Positions 1 to 5,619 of a DNA stretch of 26,736 nucleotides are shown one piece after another; position 1 is the first letter of the stretch, and every line of letters starts with the position of its first letter. Source of the DNA: a virus; the IMG/VR virus record IMGVR_UViG_3300024351_000072, positions 1 through 26,736 of that record; one strand, 5' to 3'. Below the pieces are notes generated by a model. The model was not told the DNA's origin. It searched no databases and saw only the letters and a list, made by a program, of their open reading frames with translations. The position numbers and the translations under genes were made by a program.

Positions 1-374
1 GAATTCCAAAGTAATGGTAATCTATTTTTTTCTTTATTTAATCTATAAGATTTTTTGTGTTCATTGAACCTATATCCAATCTTTTTTCTGCGAGATAGAC
101 CAACATAAACTTCACCGATTGGATTTGTGATAGTATAAAGTTTATTTATATCATTTGAACCCTGATAATCAGCCATATATTCTGCCCAACGGTCTTTGTT
201 ATTGTAAAACCAATCTAATGCGTATTCAGGTTTTGTTTCTCTGAAGATTTTATTATCTACTTTATTACATTCCTTACAACGATTTTGTTTACCGTCTTTA
301 TGTTTTGAACATTTAGAATATTGTGATAAATCTTTCATTTTACCACATCTGTTACAAGTCTTTAATAGTGCCAT
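1..374 (-). CDS. Zinc-finger GIY-YIG endonuclease, 3' end off window
   Basis: I translated this partial gene directly from the start codon at 372-374; it runs off the left edge with 124 residues visible. The N-terminus carries C7-x2-C10 and C33-x2-C36, with C22 and H25 between them, as in the small zinc ribbons of phage homing endonucleases. A GIY-YIG core follows: LYTITN at 79-84, EVYVG at 88-92 and YRFNEH at 101-106, which lines up with the KRWKRH arginine of I-TevI-type nucleases. The catalytic glutamate should lie beyond the edge. Such enzymes cut one DNA strand or both and spread themselves between phage genomes. The gene lies 81 bases beyond a strong terminator, so it is outside the neighbouring operon; I see no clear promoter of its own. 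Confidence 0.75.
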   Translation of the reverse strand, partial: MALLKTCNRCGKMKDLSQYSKCSKHKDGKQNRCKECNKVDNKIFRETKPEYALDWFYNNKDRWAEYMADYQGSNDINKLYTITNPIGEVYVGLSRRKKIGYRFNEHKKSYRLNKEKNRLPLLWN

Positions 375-445
375 TATATTTTTATTTATTTCTGTATTAT
401 TATAAATATAAGAAAATAATATTTCTTTTCCAAATAATTTAGGAC

Positions 446-475
446 AAAATAAAAACCCCAACAGAAAGTTGGGGT
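446..475 (-). terminator. Intrinsic terminator after small RNA / left operon
   Basis: On the minus strand ACCCCAAC (468-475 side) and GTTGGGGT (455-462 side) form an 8-bp perfect stem with loop TTTCT, followed at once by TTTTATTTT. GC-rich stem plus U-tract is a classic Rho-independent terminator. It would stop both the candidate small RNA upstream and readthrough from the left operon, before the GIY-YIG gene. Confidence 0.88.
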
Positions 476-562
476 CCAATGTCTCAGCGTATTATTTAAT
501 TCCGCTGAATATATAAAGTGTGTCAGAATGTCAAATGGCACGAAGACTAAACTGACTCTTAT
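446..562 (-). ncRNA. Candidate small phage RNA, about 115 nt
   Basis: The 3' boundary is the terminator at 446-475 and the 5' boundary is set by a promoter at 568-599. No ORF of useful length lies between. The transcript can form three hairpins. The first pairs GTCAG with CTGAC near the 5' end, with a GTC/GAC inner stem. The second is TCAGCG/CGCTGA (plus-strand arms 484-489 and 503-508) around a 13-nt loop. The third is the terminator. Own promoter, stem-loops and terminator together are the layout of a small RNA gene. The alternative is an untranslated 3' tail of the operon with a chance promoter match. Family and target are unknown. Confidence 0.45.
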
Positions 563-567
563 TATAA

Positions 568-599
568 CAAAGATATAAAAAAATTTCTATCATACCAAA
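568..599 (-). promoter_or_regulatory. Bacteroidota-type promoter for small RNA
   Basis: On the minus strand the -33 box TTTG (596-599) is followed after exactly 20 bases by TATCTTTG (568-575), matching the Bacteroidota primary-sigma consensus TTTG-N19-21-TAnnTTTG. Transcription should begin near 562. The -33 box overlaps the last codons of the DUF1376-type gene. The boxes and spacing are the same as in the promoter at 5052-5083. Confidence 0.65.
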
Positions 600-1075
600 T
601 TATCTAATTCATTTATTTCTTTTTGAGATGGTTTTTTCATCATTTCTTCAAAAGGTATTTTTCTAGAAGCTATATTAGTATTATTATTTTTATTTACATT
701 TTTATTATCAATTACATTTACATCTTCATTTTCAATTTCATTTTCATTTTCCATTAGTTTATCATATGTTTTTGATAACTTATTTTTATCTTTTAATCTA
801 TTATTTCTTCTACTTTCAGTATATTTTTTTCTTTTTTCAGCTTCTTCTTTTAATCTGATATTATACCAACATCCATCAGTATCTTTGATAAATTTCTCTG
901 CTATTTCAATATCTTCTTCAGTTAAGATTGATTTCATATCCTTATCAGTTAGTTTACCTTTCTGATGTTGTAAACATAAAAGAGTAATGTATTTACCCCT
1001 CTGTTCATAATTCATTGTAATAGTTCCTACTAAAAAATCTTGTGTGTAGAATAACACTGCTGGGTCTTTTGCCAT
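590..1075 (-). CDS. DUF1376/YdaU-like replication protein
   Basis: A 161-aa protein whose first 90 residues resemble the DUF1376 (YdaU) domain found at the N-terminus of phage replisome-organiser proteins: KDPAVLFYTQDFLVGT at 3-18, then NYEQRGKYITLLCLQHQKGKL. These winged-helix domains are thought to bind origin DNA or replication partners. The middle (about 80-105) is basic, and the stretch at about 108-133 is low-complexity Asn/Glu/Lys, probably a disordered linker. The C-terminus has PSQKEINEL, reminiscent of the short C-terminal segments of primosomal proteins. It is shorter than typical full-length members, which carry a second domain. It has its own upstream gap with a promoter-like box. 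The assignment is by motif recognition only. Confidence 0.6.
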   Translation of the reverse strand: MAKDPAVLFYTQDFLVGTITMNYEQRGKYITLLCLQHQKGKLTDKDMKSILTEEDIEIAEKFIKDTDGCWYNIRLKEEAEKRKKYTESRRNNRLKDKNKLSKTYDKLMENENEIENEDVNVIDNKNVNKNNNTNIASRKIPFEEMMKKPSQKEINELDNLV

Positions 1076-1120
1076 AATGTTTCCTTTTTTGTTTTATTTG
1101 TGTTATTAATATGTTTATCA

Positions 1121-1144
1121 TATCTTAAAGATACAACAAATATA
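1121..1144 (-). promoter_or_regulatory. Promoter -7 box with adjacent palindrome (possible operator)
   Basis: The minus strand reads TATATTTG (1137-1144), a match to the TAnnTTTG -7 box. A good TTTG at the -33 position is not visible, so this half is weaker than the other two promoters. Three bases downstream is TATCTT-T-AAGATA (1121-1133), a perfect 6-bp inverted repeat around one base. It sits at the expected transcription start and suits a dimeric repressor. The 106-base gap feeds the DUF1376-type gene. Confidence 0.4.
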
Positions 1145-1181
1145 AGTATCATCCAAATTTACTAAACGAAATTTATTTTTA

Positions 1182-2048
1182 TTAAATCCATTCATCAATA
1201 TCAAATTTCATTTTTCCATTTTTAATTTTTTCATACTTACGAATTAGTTCTCTGTAATTAGAGCATGATTTGATATTAATATTATCTTTATCATAAATCA
1301 TATATCCAAAATATGCTTTTGAATAATATCTTTTATTAAACTCAATTTGAACTTCATTACTATTTGGATTTTCTTCTAATTTTTTAACCCATCTAATAAT
1401 TCTATCTTTATCTGATTGATTATACCATTCAATTGCTTCCTTTTTATATCCTGCTTTATAATATAAATCACCAAAATAAATTAATGCATAATCATCAATA
1501 TGTGTATTTCTTACTCCATAGTTTCTATCCATTGAAAATTGTTCAAATAAACTATTTGCAGTTTTAATTTCTCCTATTAATAGGTAACCTTTAATAATTC
1601 CAATAGTTACATCTGATTTAATAATATAATCCATATCTCTCATATTACGAGTACTTCCTGTATAGTATTTATTAGGATTTTCATGGAAATAAATTTCTAA
1701 CCATTTTATATAATTTTCTAATTTCTTTATATGTTTTTTAACATATAATTTAGTTACATTAACTTTTTTCTTTTTATGAAAAATAGAATATATAAAATTC
1801 ATAGAAGATAATATTTCATATTGTTTTTCAATTTCTATTAAACTATTTTTATATAGTTTATGAGCTTTTTCTTCATCTTTCTTTTTCTTATTTTGTAAAT
1901 CAATATAAGCTTTATATAATTCATTTAATTGCTCATCAGTTAATTTTTTAACATCAGATTGTTTTTTTACAATATTTGCAGATGATGGTATTGCAGCTAA
2001 TGCAATTGCACCACCAAATAATCCTTTCAAAAATGAACCTCTATTCAT
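1182..2048 (-). CDS. Putative exported TPR-like protein with Tat-like leader
   Basis: A 288-aa protein of unknown function. Residues 1-24 read as a secretion leader: MNRGSFLKGLFGG followed by AIALAAIP and SSA, the layout of a twin-arginine signal except that the second arginine is glycine (NRGSFLK instead of RRxFLK). Residues 35-75 are Lys/Glu-rich and probably helical. The stretch around 185-215 (ALIYFGDLYYKAGYKKEAIE) has the pattern of a tetratricopeptide helix pair, usually a protein-binding fold. It follows the 126-aa gene by four bases in the left operon. A role at the host envelope is possible but is inference. Confidence 0.5.
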   Translation of the reverse strand: MNRGSFLKGLFGGAIALAAIPSSANIVKKQSDVKKLTDEQLNELYKAYIDLQNKKKKDEEKAHKLYKNSLIEIEKQYEILSSMNFIYSIFHKKKKVNVTKLYVKKHIKKLENYIKWLEIYFHENPNKYYTGSTRNMRDMDYIIKSDVTIGIIKGYLLIGEIKTANSLFEQFSMDRNYGVRNTHIDDYALIYFGDLYYKAGYKKEAIEWYNQSDKDRIIRWVKKLEENPNSNEVQIEFNKRYYSKAYFGYMIYDKDNINIKSCSNYRELIRKYEKIKNGKMKFDIDEWI

Positions 2049-2052
2049 AAAA

Positions 2053-2433
2053 TTATTTTTTTAAGTTTAACCAAGTTTTTTGTAAATGTTGAAATAAATC
2101 ATCTTCATCTTCAGTAAGTTTCATTTGATATATTCTATCTAACTTTTTTTCTATAAACTCAATATCATTTTCTTTATAATTTGATTGAAATAAAGAATTG
2201 TTCACTTCGTATTCCTCCATAAACCCATCAATAAGTGTCCACATTTTTTGTATTGCTGATTTAGGATTACCTGGTAAAGTAAACTTTTGTATTTGTTTTC
2301 TGAATTTACTATTAGGGTCAATTACTTTTTTAGCAATTTCCTTTTCTAATTGTTTAGCAGAACGGAAACCAATCTGCCTACCCATACCCAATGTAATCTG
2401 TCTACCTAATGTATTTAATAATGATTTACTCAT
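2053..2433 (-). CDS. Hypothetical protein, 126 aa
   Basis: I do not recognise this protein. The N-terminal half is basic, with repeated GRQ (LGRQITLGMGRQIG), and could bind nucleic acid. The C-terminal half is acidic and probably helical (FIEKKLDRIYQMKL, then EDEDDLFQHLQ). It starts three bases after the 47-aa ribbon-helix-helix gene and ends four bases before the Tat-like gene, so it is surely co-transcribed with both. The pairing of a small regulator with a downstream basic/acidic protein could suggest a toxin-antitoxin arrangement, but no toxin fold is visible. Confidence 0.6.
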   Translation of the reverse strand: MSKSLLNTLGRQITLGMGRQIGFRSAKQLEKEIAKKVIDPNSKFRKQIQKFTLPGNPKSAIQKMWTLIDGFMEEYEVNNSLFQSNYKENDIEFIEKKLDRIYQMKLTEDEDDLFQHLQKTWLNLKK

Positions 2434-2436
2434 AAC

Positions 2437-2580
2437 TTATTTTTTTATTTGTTCTTTAATTAATTTTTCTACTAAACCGATAATACTATATCCGTTTTCT
2501 TTACAATACTTTTTCAGTAATTCGTGCACTTCTCTTGTCAACTGAATGTTTGTGTATCTTTCTTTTTGTATGTTGCTCAT
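2437..2580 (-). CDS. Ribbon-helix-helix DNA-binding protein, 47 aa
   Basis: Translated by hand from the ATG at 2578-2580. The 47-aa product has the full ribbon-helix-helix layout of Arc/MetJ-type regulators: a short strand (YTNIQLT at 9-15), helix 1 (REVHELLKKYCKENG at 16-30), a turn, then helix 2 (SIIGLVEKLIKEQIKK at 32-47). Such proteins dimerise through the strand and repress promoters, often their own. It starts ten bases after the 186-aa gene, inside the left operon, and its stop lies three bases before the next start. A candidate target is the palindrome at 1121-1133, but nothing in the sequence proves that link. Confidence 0.72.
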   Translation of the reverse strand: MSNIQKERYTNIQLTREVHELLKKYCKENGYSIIGLVEKLIKEQIKK

Positions 2581-2590
2581 AATTTTTATT

Positions 2591-3151
2591 TTAAAGTGAT
2601 GCTAAACTTATATTAGCAATTAAATCCGTTTCAAATATATTCTTATTTAAGATTATATACATTGTATTATCTTCATCATTTGGTCTACCGGTAATAAATG
2701 TTACACCATTTGGATTTACATTAAATTCCCATTGAGAAAGATATAAACATTCTATAATCTCTGCTTTATTATCCTCCATTGTTTCACCTAATTCACAATA
2801 TTTGTGTTTAGCAAAAGGTGTATTGATGTCAAATAGATAATCTTCATCATAATGTTTATATTGTCCATATATCATATTTTCACTTAAGAATGAAACTATG
2901 TTGTTTGTATTTTCACTATACATTAGAATACGATTTTCCAAATCCATTATATAATTTTTATTTGGAACTAAAACTTCTCTTAATAATTCTAAATACTCTT
3001 GCTTACATTCAGTTAATTGATTAAGATAATACTCATGCATTTGCGGTGAGTCAGTTTTTAACCATACTTTTTCTGAAACCATTTCAGAATTAATAGCTAT
3101 TTTTACTTTTAATGCTTCTAATCTAATTTTTGTTTCTAATAAATTTTCCAT
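2591..3151 (-). CDS. Hypothetical protein, 186 aa
   Basis: Not recognised. Residues 1-70 look helical and charged (repeated Leu, Glu, Lys), and the C-terminal half is more strand-like and ends NISLASL. There is no signal peptide, membrane segment or catalytic motif. It is embedded in the left operon, five bases after the 108-aa gene, with an A-rich start region whose first bases are the stop codon of the upstream gene. Genes of this size between a methyltransferase and a replication protein are usually early accessory genes, but no function can be given. Confidence 0.6.
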   Translation of the reverse strand: MENLLETKIRLEALKVKIAINSEMVSEKVWLKTDSPQMHEYYLNQLTECKQEYLELLREVLVPNKNYIMDLENRILMYSENTNNIVSFLSENMIYGQYKHYDEDYLFDINTPFAKHKYCELGETMEDNKAEIIECLYLSQWEFNVNPNGVTFITGRPNDEDNTMYIILNKNIFETDLIANISLASL

Positions 3152-3156
3152 AATTT

Positions 3157-3483
3157 TTATTTTAATTTTGAATGTTTACTTAATACTTTATACCAACGAA
3201 TTTTTCCAATCTCTTTTATCTTTTGTAGATTTGGATGAATAATATCCCTTTCACATAAGAACTCTGCCTGTTTGTTTGTGTATGCTTTTTGTTCAAATGT
3301 TTTGATGTATGTTCCTTTATCCGTTTGGAATTGAACTGTTACTACGAATACCTTACCCATAGAATCCAATTCTACCCCTTTAGCATCCTCAATAAGGTCT
3401 TTAAATTCACTTCGGTATAGAACATACTCAATAGGTCTAAATCTTCTCTCTAAATCGGTTAATCGTTCTTCTAAACTTTTCAT
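3157..3483 (-). CDS. Hypothetical protein, 108 aa
   Basis: Not recognised. It opens with a short amphipathic helix (SLEERLTDLERRF, 3-15) that could pair as a coiled coil, followed by a mixed domain with alternating hydrophobic residues (KVFVVTVQF) likely to be strands, and a basic C-terminus (KIRWYKVLSKHSKLK). It begins five bases after the methyltransferase stop and ends five bases before the 186-aa gene, so it belongs to the same transcript. Confidence 0.6.
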   Translation of the reverse strand: MKSLEERLTDLERRFRPIEYVLYRSEFKDLIEDAKGVELDSMGKVFVVTVQFQTDKGTYIKTFEQKAYTNKQAEFLCERDIIHPNLQKIKEIGKIRWYKVLSKHSKLK

Positions 3484-3488
3484 ACTTT

Positions 3489-4091
3489 TTATTTTAAGAA
3501 ATTATTAAATACATTTTTATCTATCTCACTACCTATACATTTTCTATTCAAATGGTTACAAACTTTTAATGTTGTTCCACTACCAATAAACGGGTCATAC
3601 ACAATATCGTTTTCGTTTGTAAGTTTACTGATTAATTCCTTAATGATAGTTTCTGAAAAGTTATAAGTGTAATCTTTACCCACACTCTTAAACTCCTCAA
3701 ACCAACAATCAGGCAAATGTGGAACAAATCGTTTATATTTTCTAAATGTTAGAATGTTTGTGTAGTTTGGTCGGAATTGGTTTATCTTATATGATTTTAT
3801 CCATACTCTTTTACTTTGTAAATCCCAACCACAATCTTTCATAATATCAACAACCATTCTATCTTTTTCAATGATACCACCACCATACTTTCTATTTGAT
3901 ATGAATATCGTTATCAAATTACCTTTAGGTTTTAGAATTGATAATCTATCTTTTAGAAATGTTTTATATGCGAGAATATCTTTACAATCTATTCCTAATT
4001 CACTAAAATCAGGAGGTGAAGTAATTACATAATCATAATCTAAATTACGATTGATTGTCACTTTACAATCTTCGTTGTATATATTATTCAT
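3489..4091 (-). CDS. Orphan DNA methyltransferase (N6-adenine/N4-cytosine type)
   Basis: A 200-aa S-adenosylmethionine-dependent DNA methylase. Motif IV, the catalytic TSPPDF, is at 24-29, and motif I, the SAM-binding DPFIGSGTT, is at 166-174 with an acidic residue (E189) after the next strand. Motif IV before motif I is the beta-class order of the N6_N4_Mtase family; the TSPP start leans towards N4-cytosine. The base-stacking aromatic after PP is aspartate here, with Phe one residue later. There is no room for a large target-recognition domain. No restriction partner is present, so it probably guards phage DNA or affects gene expression. It overlaps the stop of the upstream gene by eight bases (ATGAATAA), indicating translational coupling. 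Confidence 0.85.
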   Translation of the reverse strand: MNNIYNEDCKVTINRNLDYDYVITSPPDFSELGIDCKDILAYKTFLKDRLSILKPKGNLITIFISNRKYGGGIIEKDRMVVDIMKDCGWDLQSKRVWIKSYKINQFRPNYTNILTFRKYKRFVPHLPDCWFEEFKSVGKDYTYNFSETIIKELISKLTNENDIVYDPFIGSGTTLKVCNHLNRKCIGSEIDKNVFNNFLK

Positions 4092-4287
4092 TATCTAAAT
4101 CTTTTAATTGTTCTTCTAAATCAATGATAGTGTAATTACATTTAGTAATCCAAAATCCATTATTTTCTTTTTTATACTTTTTTAATTGATTATTCCAATA
4201 CTTTATCTTTTTTTCTAAGAAAGATTTTCTAGCAATTTTTGATGTATCATAACCAATTTCCTGCTCTAATGTTTTAATTTTACTCAT
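4084..4287 (-). CDS. Hypothetical small helical protein, 67 aa
   Basis: Not recognised. I chose the ATG at 4285-4287 because it follows the upstream stop (4289-4291) by one base; a start 17 codons earlier would overlap that gene by 50 bases. The product is lysine-rich and mostly helical (SFLEKKIKYWNNQLKKYKKE), ending in a Leu/Glu-rich helix (TIIDLEEQLKDLDNE). Its stop overlaps the methyltransferase start. A coiled-coil adaptor or modifier of the methyltransferase is possible but not shown. Confidence 0.5.
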   Translation of the reverse strand: MSKIKTLEQEIGYDTSKIARKSFLEKKIKYWNNQLKKYKKENNGFWITKCNYTIIDLEEQLKDLDNE

Positions 4288-4288
4288 A

Positions 4289-4666
4289 TTATTTTGTTTT
4301 AGAGTGTGTTCTATTAATTGAATTGAATAATTTACCAACTTTAAGATACAATTTTTTGATTTTAATATCCAACAACAATTTAGTTTCTAAACTGATTGAT
4401 GTATCATTGTTGAAGTGCCAATTTAATTGTGAAATCATTTTTCTATACAAAACTGATACTCTACAATTATTACTCATAAAACTCATATCACCATATAACT
4501 TATTCATATCTTCATTTGATAATCTCATATTTTGTGGATATACATTATTTCTATGTTGATAGAATAATCTAATTAAATCATTCCATTCATTATTTTTGTT
4601 GATAAACTTATAATAAGAAATTGCTCTATCATAAATCTCAATCATTTCAATTCTACTTTGTTCCAT
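4289..4666 (-). CDS. Hypothetical protein, 125 aa
   Basis: Not recognised; a mostly helical, tyrosine- and asparagine-rich protein with no visible motif, membrane segment or signal. It is the first gene of the compact left operon. The gap upstream holds the terminator of the preceding 81-aa gene (4692-4719), and I find no consensus promoter between them, so this operon may depend on readthrough past that terminator or on a promoter that does not match the host consensus. Confidence 0.55.
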   Translation of the reverse strand: MEQSRIEMIEIYDRAISYYKFINKNNEWNDLIRLFYQHRNNVYPQNMRLSNEDMNKLYGDMSFMSNNCRVSVLYRKMISQLNWHFNNDTSISLETKLLLDIKIKKLYLKVGKLFNSINRTHSKTK

Positions 4667-4691
4667 TGTGTTTGTTTTTTATTGTTTATAA

Positions 4692-4719
4692 ATTAAAAAG
4701 GGGAAAATTAATTCCCCTT
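4692..4719 (-). terminator. Intrinsic terminator after the 81-aa gene
   Basis: AAGGGGAA (4698-4705) and TTCCCCTT (4712-4719) form a perfect 8-bp stem around a 6-base loop. On the minus strand the 3' arm runs into a T-rich tract (TTTTTAATTT), so the terminator works in the direction of the genes. It begins five bases after the stop of the 81-aa gene and isolates that gene from the operon that follows. Confidence 0.8.
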
Positions 4720-4723
4720 ATTA

Positions 4724-4969
4724 TTATTGAATGTTTTTTCTAAGATTATCCATTTCCGCGAATATATCTTTAATATACGCTTTACCTTTTGTAGCAATTA
4801 AAACTTGCATAGAAATCTCAAACAATTTATCCATATTTGTAGTATCAAAGGTAAACTTTGAATTTCTATGTAATTCGGTTAAATTAAGATACTGACCATT
4901 TACATTGTTTTTATCAGCAAACTTTTCAACATAGATACCGAACTCTTTGTAAGAATTAAAAGTAATCAT
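4724..4969 (-). CDS. Hypothetical protein, 81 aa, single-gene transcript
   Basis: Not recognised. A small soluble protein with helices at both ends (SYKEFGIYVEKFADK near the start, AYIKDIFAEMDNLRKNI at the end) and a possible strand pair in the middle (KFTFDTT). What stands out is its setting: a textbook host-type promoter 82 bases upstream and a strong terminator directly downstream, so it is probably made alone and early from the host RNA polymerase. That is common for regulators or host-takeover proteins, but the sequence does not show which. Confidence 0.6.
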   Translation of the reverse strand: MITFNSYKEFGIYVEKFADKNNVNGQYLNLTELHRNSKFTFDTTNMDKLFEISMQVLIATKGKAYIKDIFAEMDNLRKNIQ

Positions 4970-5051
4970 ATAACATTTTCAGTTTTTTGAGTGGTGACTC
5001 CACTTTGTTTTTAATAATAATATCCCTATCCAATATCGGAAAGAACATACC

Positions 5052-5083
5052 CAAAGATACACCAATATTGCGAATTTACCAAA
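5052..5083 (-). promoter_or_regulatory. Bacteroidota-type promoter for the 81-aa gene
   Basis: On the minus strand TTTG (5080-5083) and TATCTTTG (5052-5059) are separated by exactly 20 bases, an exact match to the Bacteroidota consensus TTTG-N19-21-TAnnTTTG. Transcription should start near 5046, giving a leader of about 75 bases that includes a short AGTGG/CCACT hairpin. The first seven bases, TTTGGTA, and the -7 box are identical to the promoter at 568-599. Confidence 0.75.
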
Positions 5084-5140
5084 TTTTTATAGAGAAATTT
5101 GTGGTTTTAACAAAACTTTAACATATGAAAATATCTATAA

Positions 5141-5248
5141 TTTATAACTAATTGGCAATCAAATAGTTATAAAAACCCCTAATTTATTGGTTTTCAACCA
5201 TTTGCATAACTCATTGATAATCAATTAGTTAGAAAAATGGGGTTTTTT
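5141..5248. repeat. Nested inverted repeats with three-way-junction potential
   Basis: Four inverted pairs lie within 108 bases. TTTATAACTA/TAGTTATAAA (5141-5150, 5164-5173) is a perfect 10-bp pair. TGGTT/AACCA (5188-5192, 5196-5200) is a short hairpin. TAACT-C-ATTGA / TCAAT-T-AGTTA (5207-5217, 5221-5231) is a 5+5-bp hairpin with one mismatch. AAAAACCCC/GGGGTTTTT (5171-5179, 5239-5247) is a 9-bp outer stem enclosing the last two hairpins. TAACTAATTG (5145-5154) also pairs exactly with CAATTAGTTA (5222-5231), so rival folds exist. It could be a bidirectional terminator (T-runs flank both sides), a replication origin, or an attachment or recombination site. Confidence 0.6.
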
Positions 5249-5312
5249 AGGTTTAAAATATGGACATATTAGTAAAAGTCCTAATATTTGATGTAAAAAA
5301 TGGACTTTTGAG

Positions 5313-5351
5313 CAAAAAAATAGGAGCTAAAGATTTCTCAATTAGCTCCTT
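5313..5351 (-). terminator. Intrinsic terminator of the late operon
   Basis: AGGAGCTAA (5322-5330) and TTAGCTCCT (5342-5350) form a perfect 9-bp stem around an 11-base loop. On the minus strand the stem is followed by ATTTTTTTG (from 5321 down to 5313). It is about 80 bases beyond the last late gene and is the strongest transcription stop in the region. Confidence 0.85.
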
Positions 5352-5430
5352 AAATTTCAATTCTTTTTAGATTTTAATAGTTTGGTATACCCTAATGATT
5401 TTAGGTTATTAAAATAGGTTATTTCCTATT

Positions 5431-5619
5431 TTATTTAGATTTTAAACTATCTACTTTAACTGAATCTACTACTACTGAATCTTTTTTTAATGAATCTACT
5501 GCACTAACCGCATTTTGGTTTGTGTTTCCACATCCCCAAAAAACAAATACTAATGCAATTACTAATCCAATAAGAATCCATTTTTTGTTTGATTTTAATT
5601 TTTCTAATAATTTTTTCAT
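5431..5619 (-). CDS. Small membrane or lipoprotein, possible spanin-like
   Basis: A 62-aa protein with a basic N-terminus (KKLLEKLKSNKK), a hydrophobic segment at 14-28 and WGC at 28-30. The cysteine after VFVFWG resembles a lipobox, though phenylalanine and tryptophan at the -3 and -2 positions are unusual, so it may simply be a membrane anchor. After C30 comes a polar tail with repeats of (V)DS(L/V)K at about 41-61. Small lipoproteins of this layout at the end of late operons can be outer-membrane spanins in lysis; here that is only a guess, as no endolysin or holin is visible. Its ATG overlaps the previous stop (TAATG). Confidence 0.55.
   Translation of the reverse strand: MKKLLEKLKSNKKWILIGLVIALVFVFWGCGNTNQNAVSAVDSLKKDSVVVDSVKVDSLKSK

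Larger units (their letters stand above)
4970..5430. other. 461-base intergenic control region
   Basis: There is no credible gene here. From right to left it holds the late-operon terminator (5313-5351), an 8-bp inverted repeat AAAAGTCC/GGACTTTT (5274-5281 and 5302-5309), a cluster of nested inverted repeats (5141-5248), the promoter for the 81-aa gene (5052-5083), and a small leader hairpin AGTGG/CCACT just before the start codon region (near 4990-5005). It is the longest non-coding stretch in the window and divides the virion block from the left block. Confidence 0.7.

Noticed and set aside
446-562. tRNA or tmRNA in the candidate small RNA
   Set aside because: No acceptor stem, T-arm GTTC-type sequence or CCA is visible, and the hairpins do not form a cloverleaf.
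2053-2580. Toxin-antitoxin pair made of the ribbon-helix-helix gene and the 126-aa gene
   Set aside because: The small regulator fits an antitoxin, but the partner has no recognisable toxin fold (no RelE-, MazF- or HicA-like motif), so only the regulator is called.
4970-5430. Extra small genes in the control region
   Set aside because: Frames are short, AT-biased and interrupted by the inverted repeats; none has a convincing start region.
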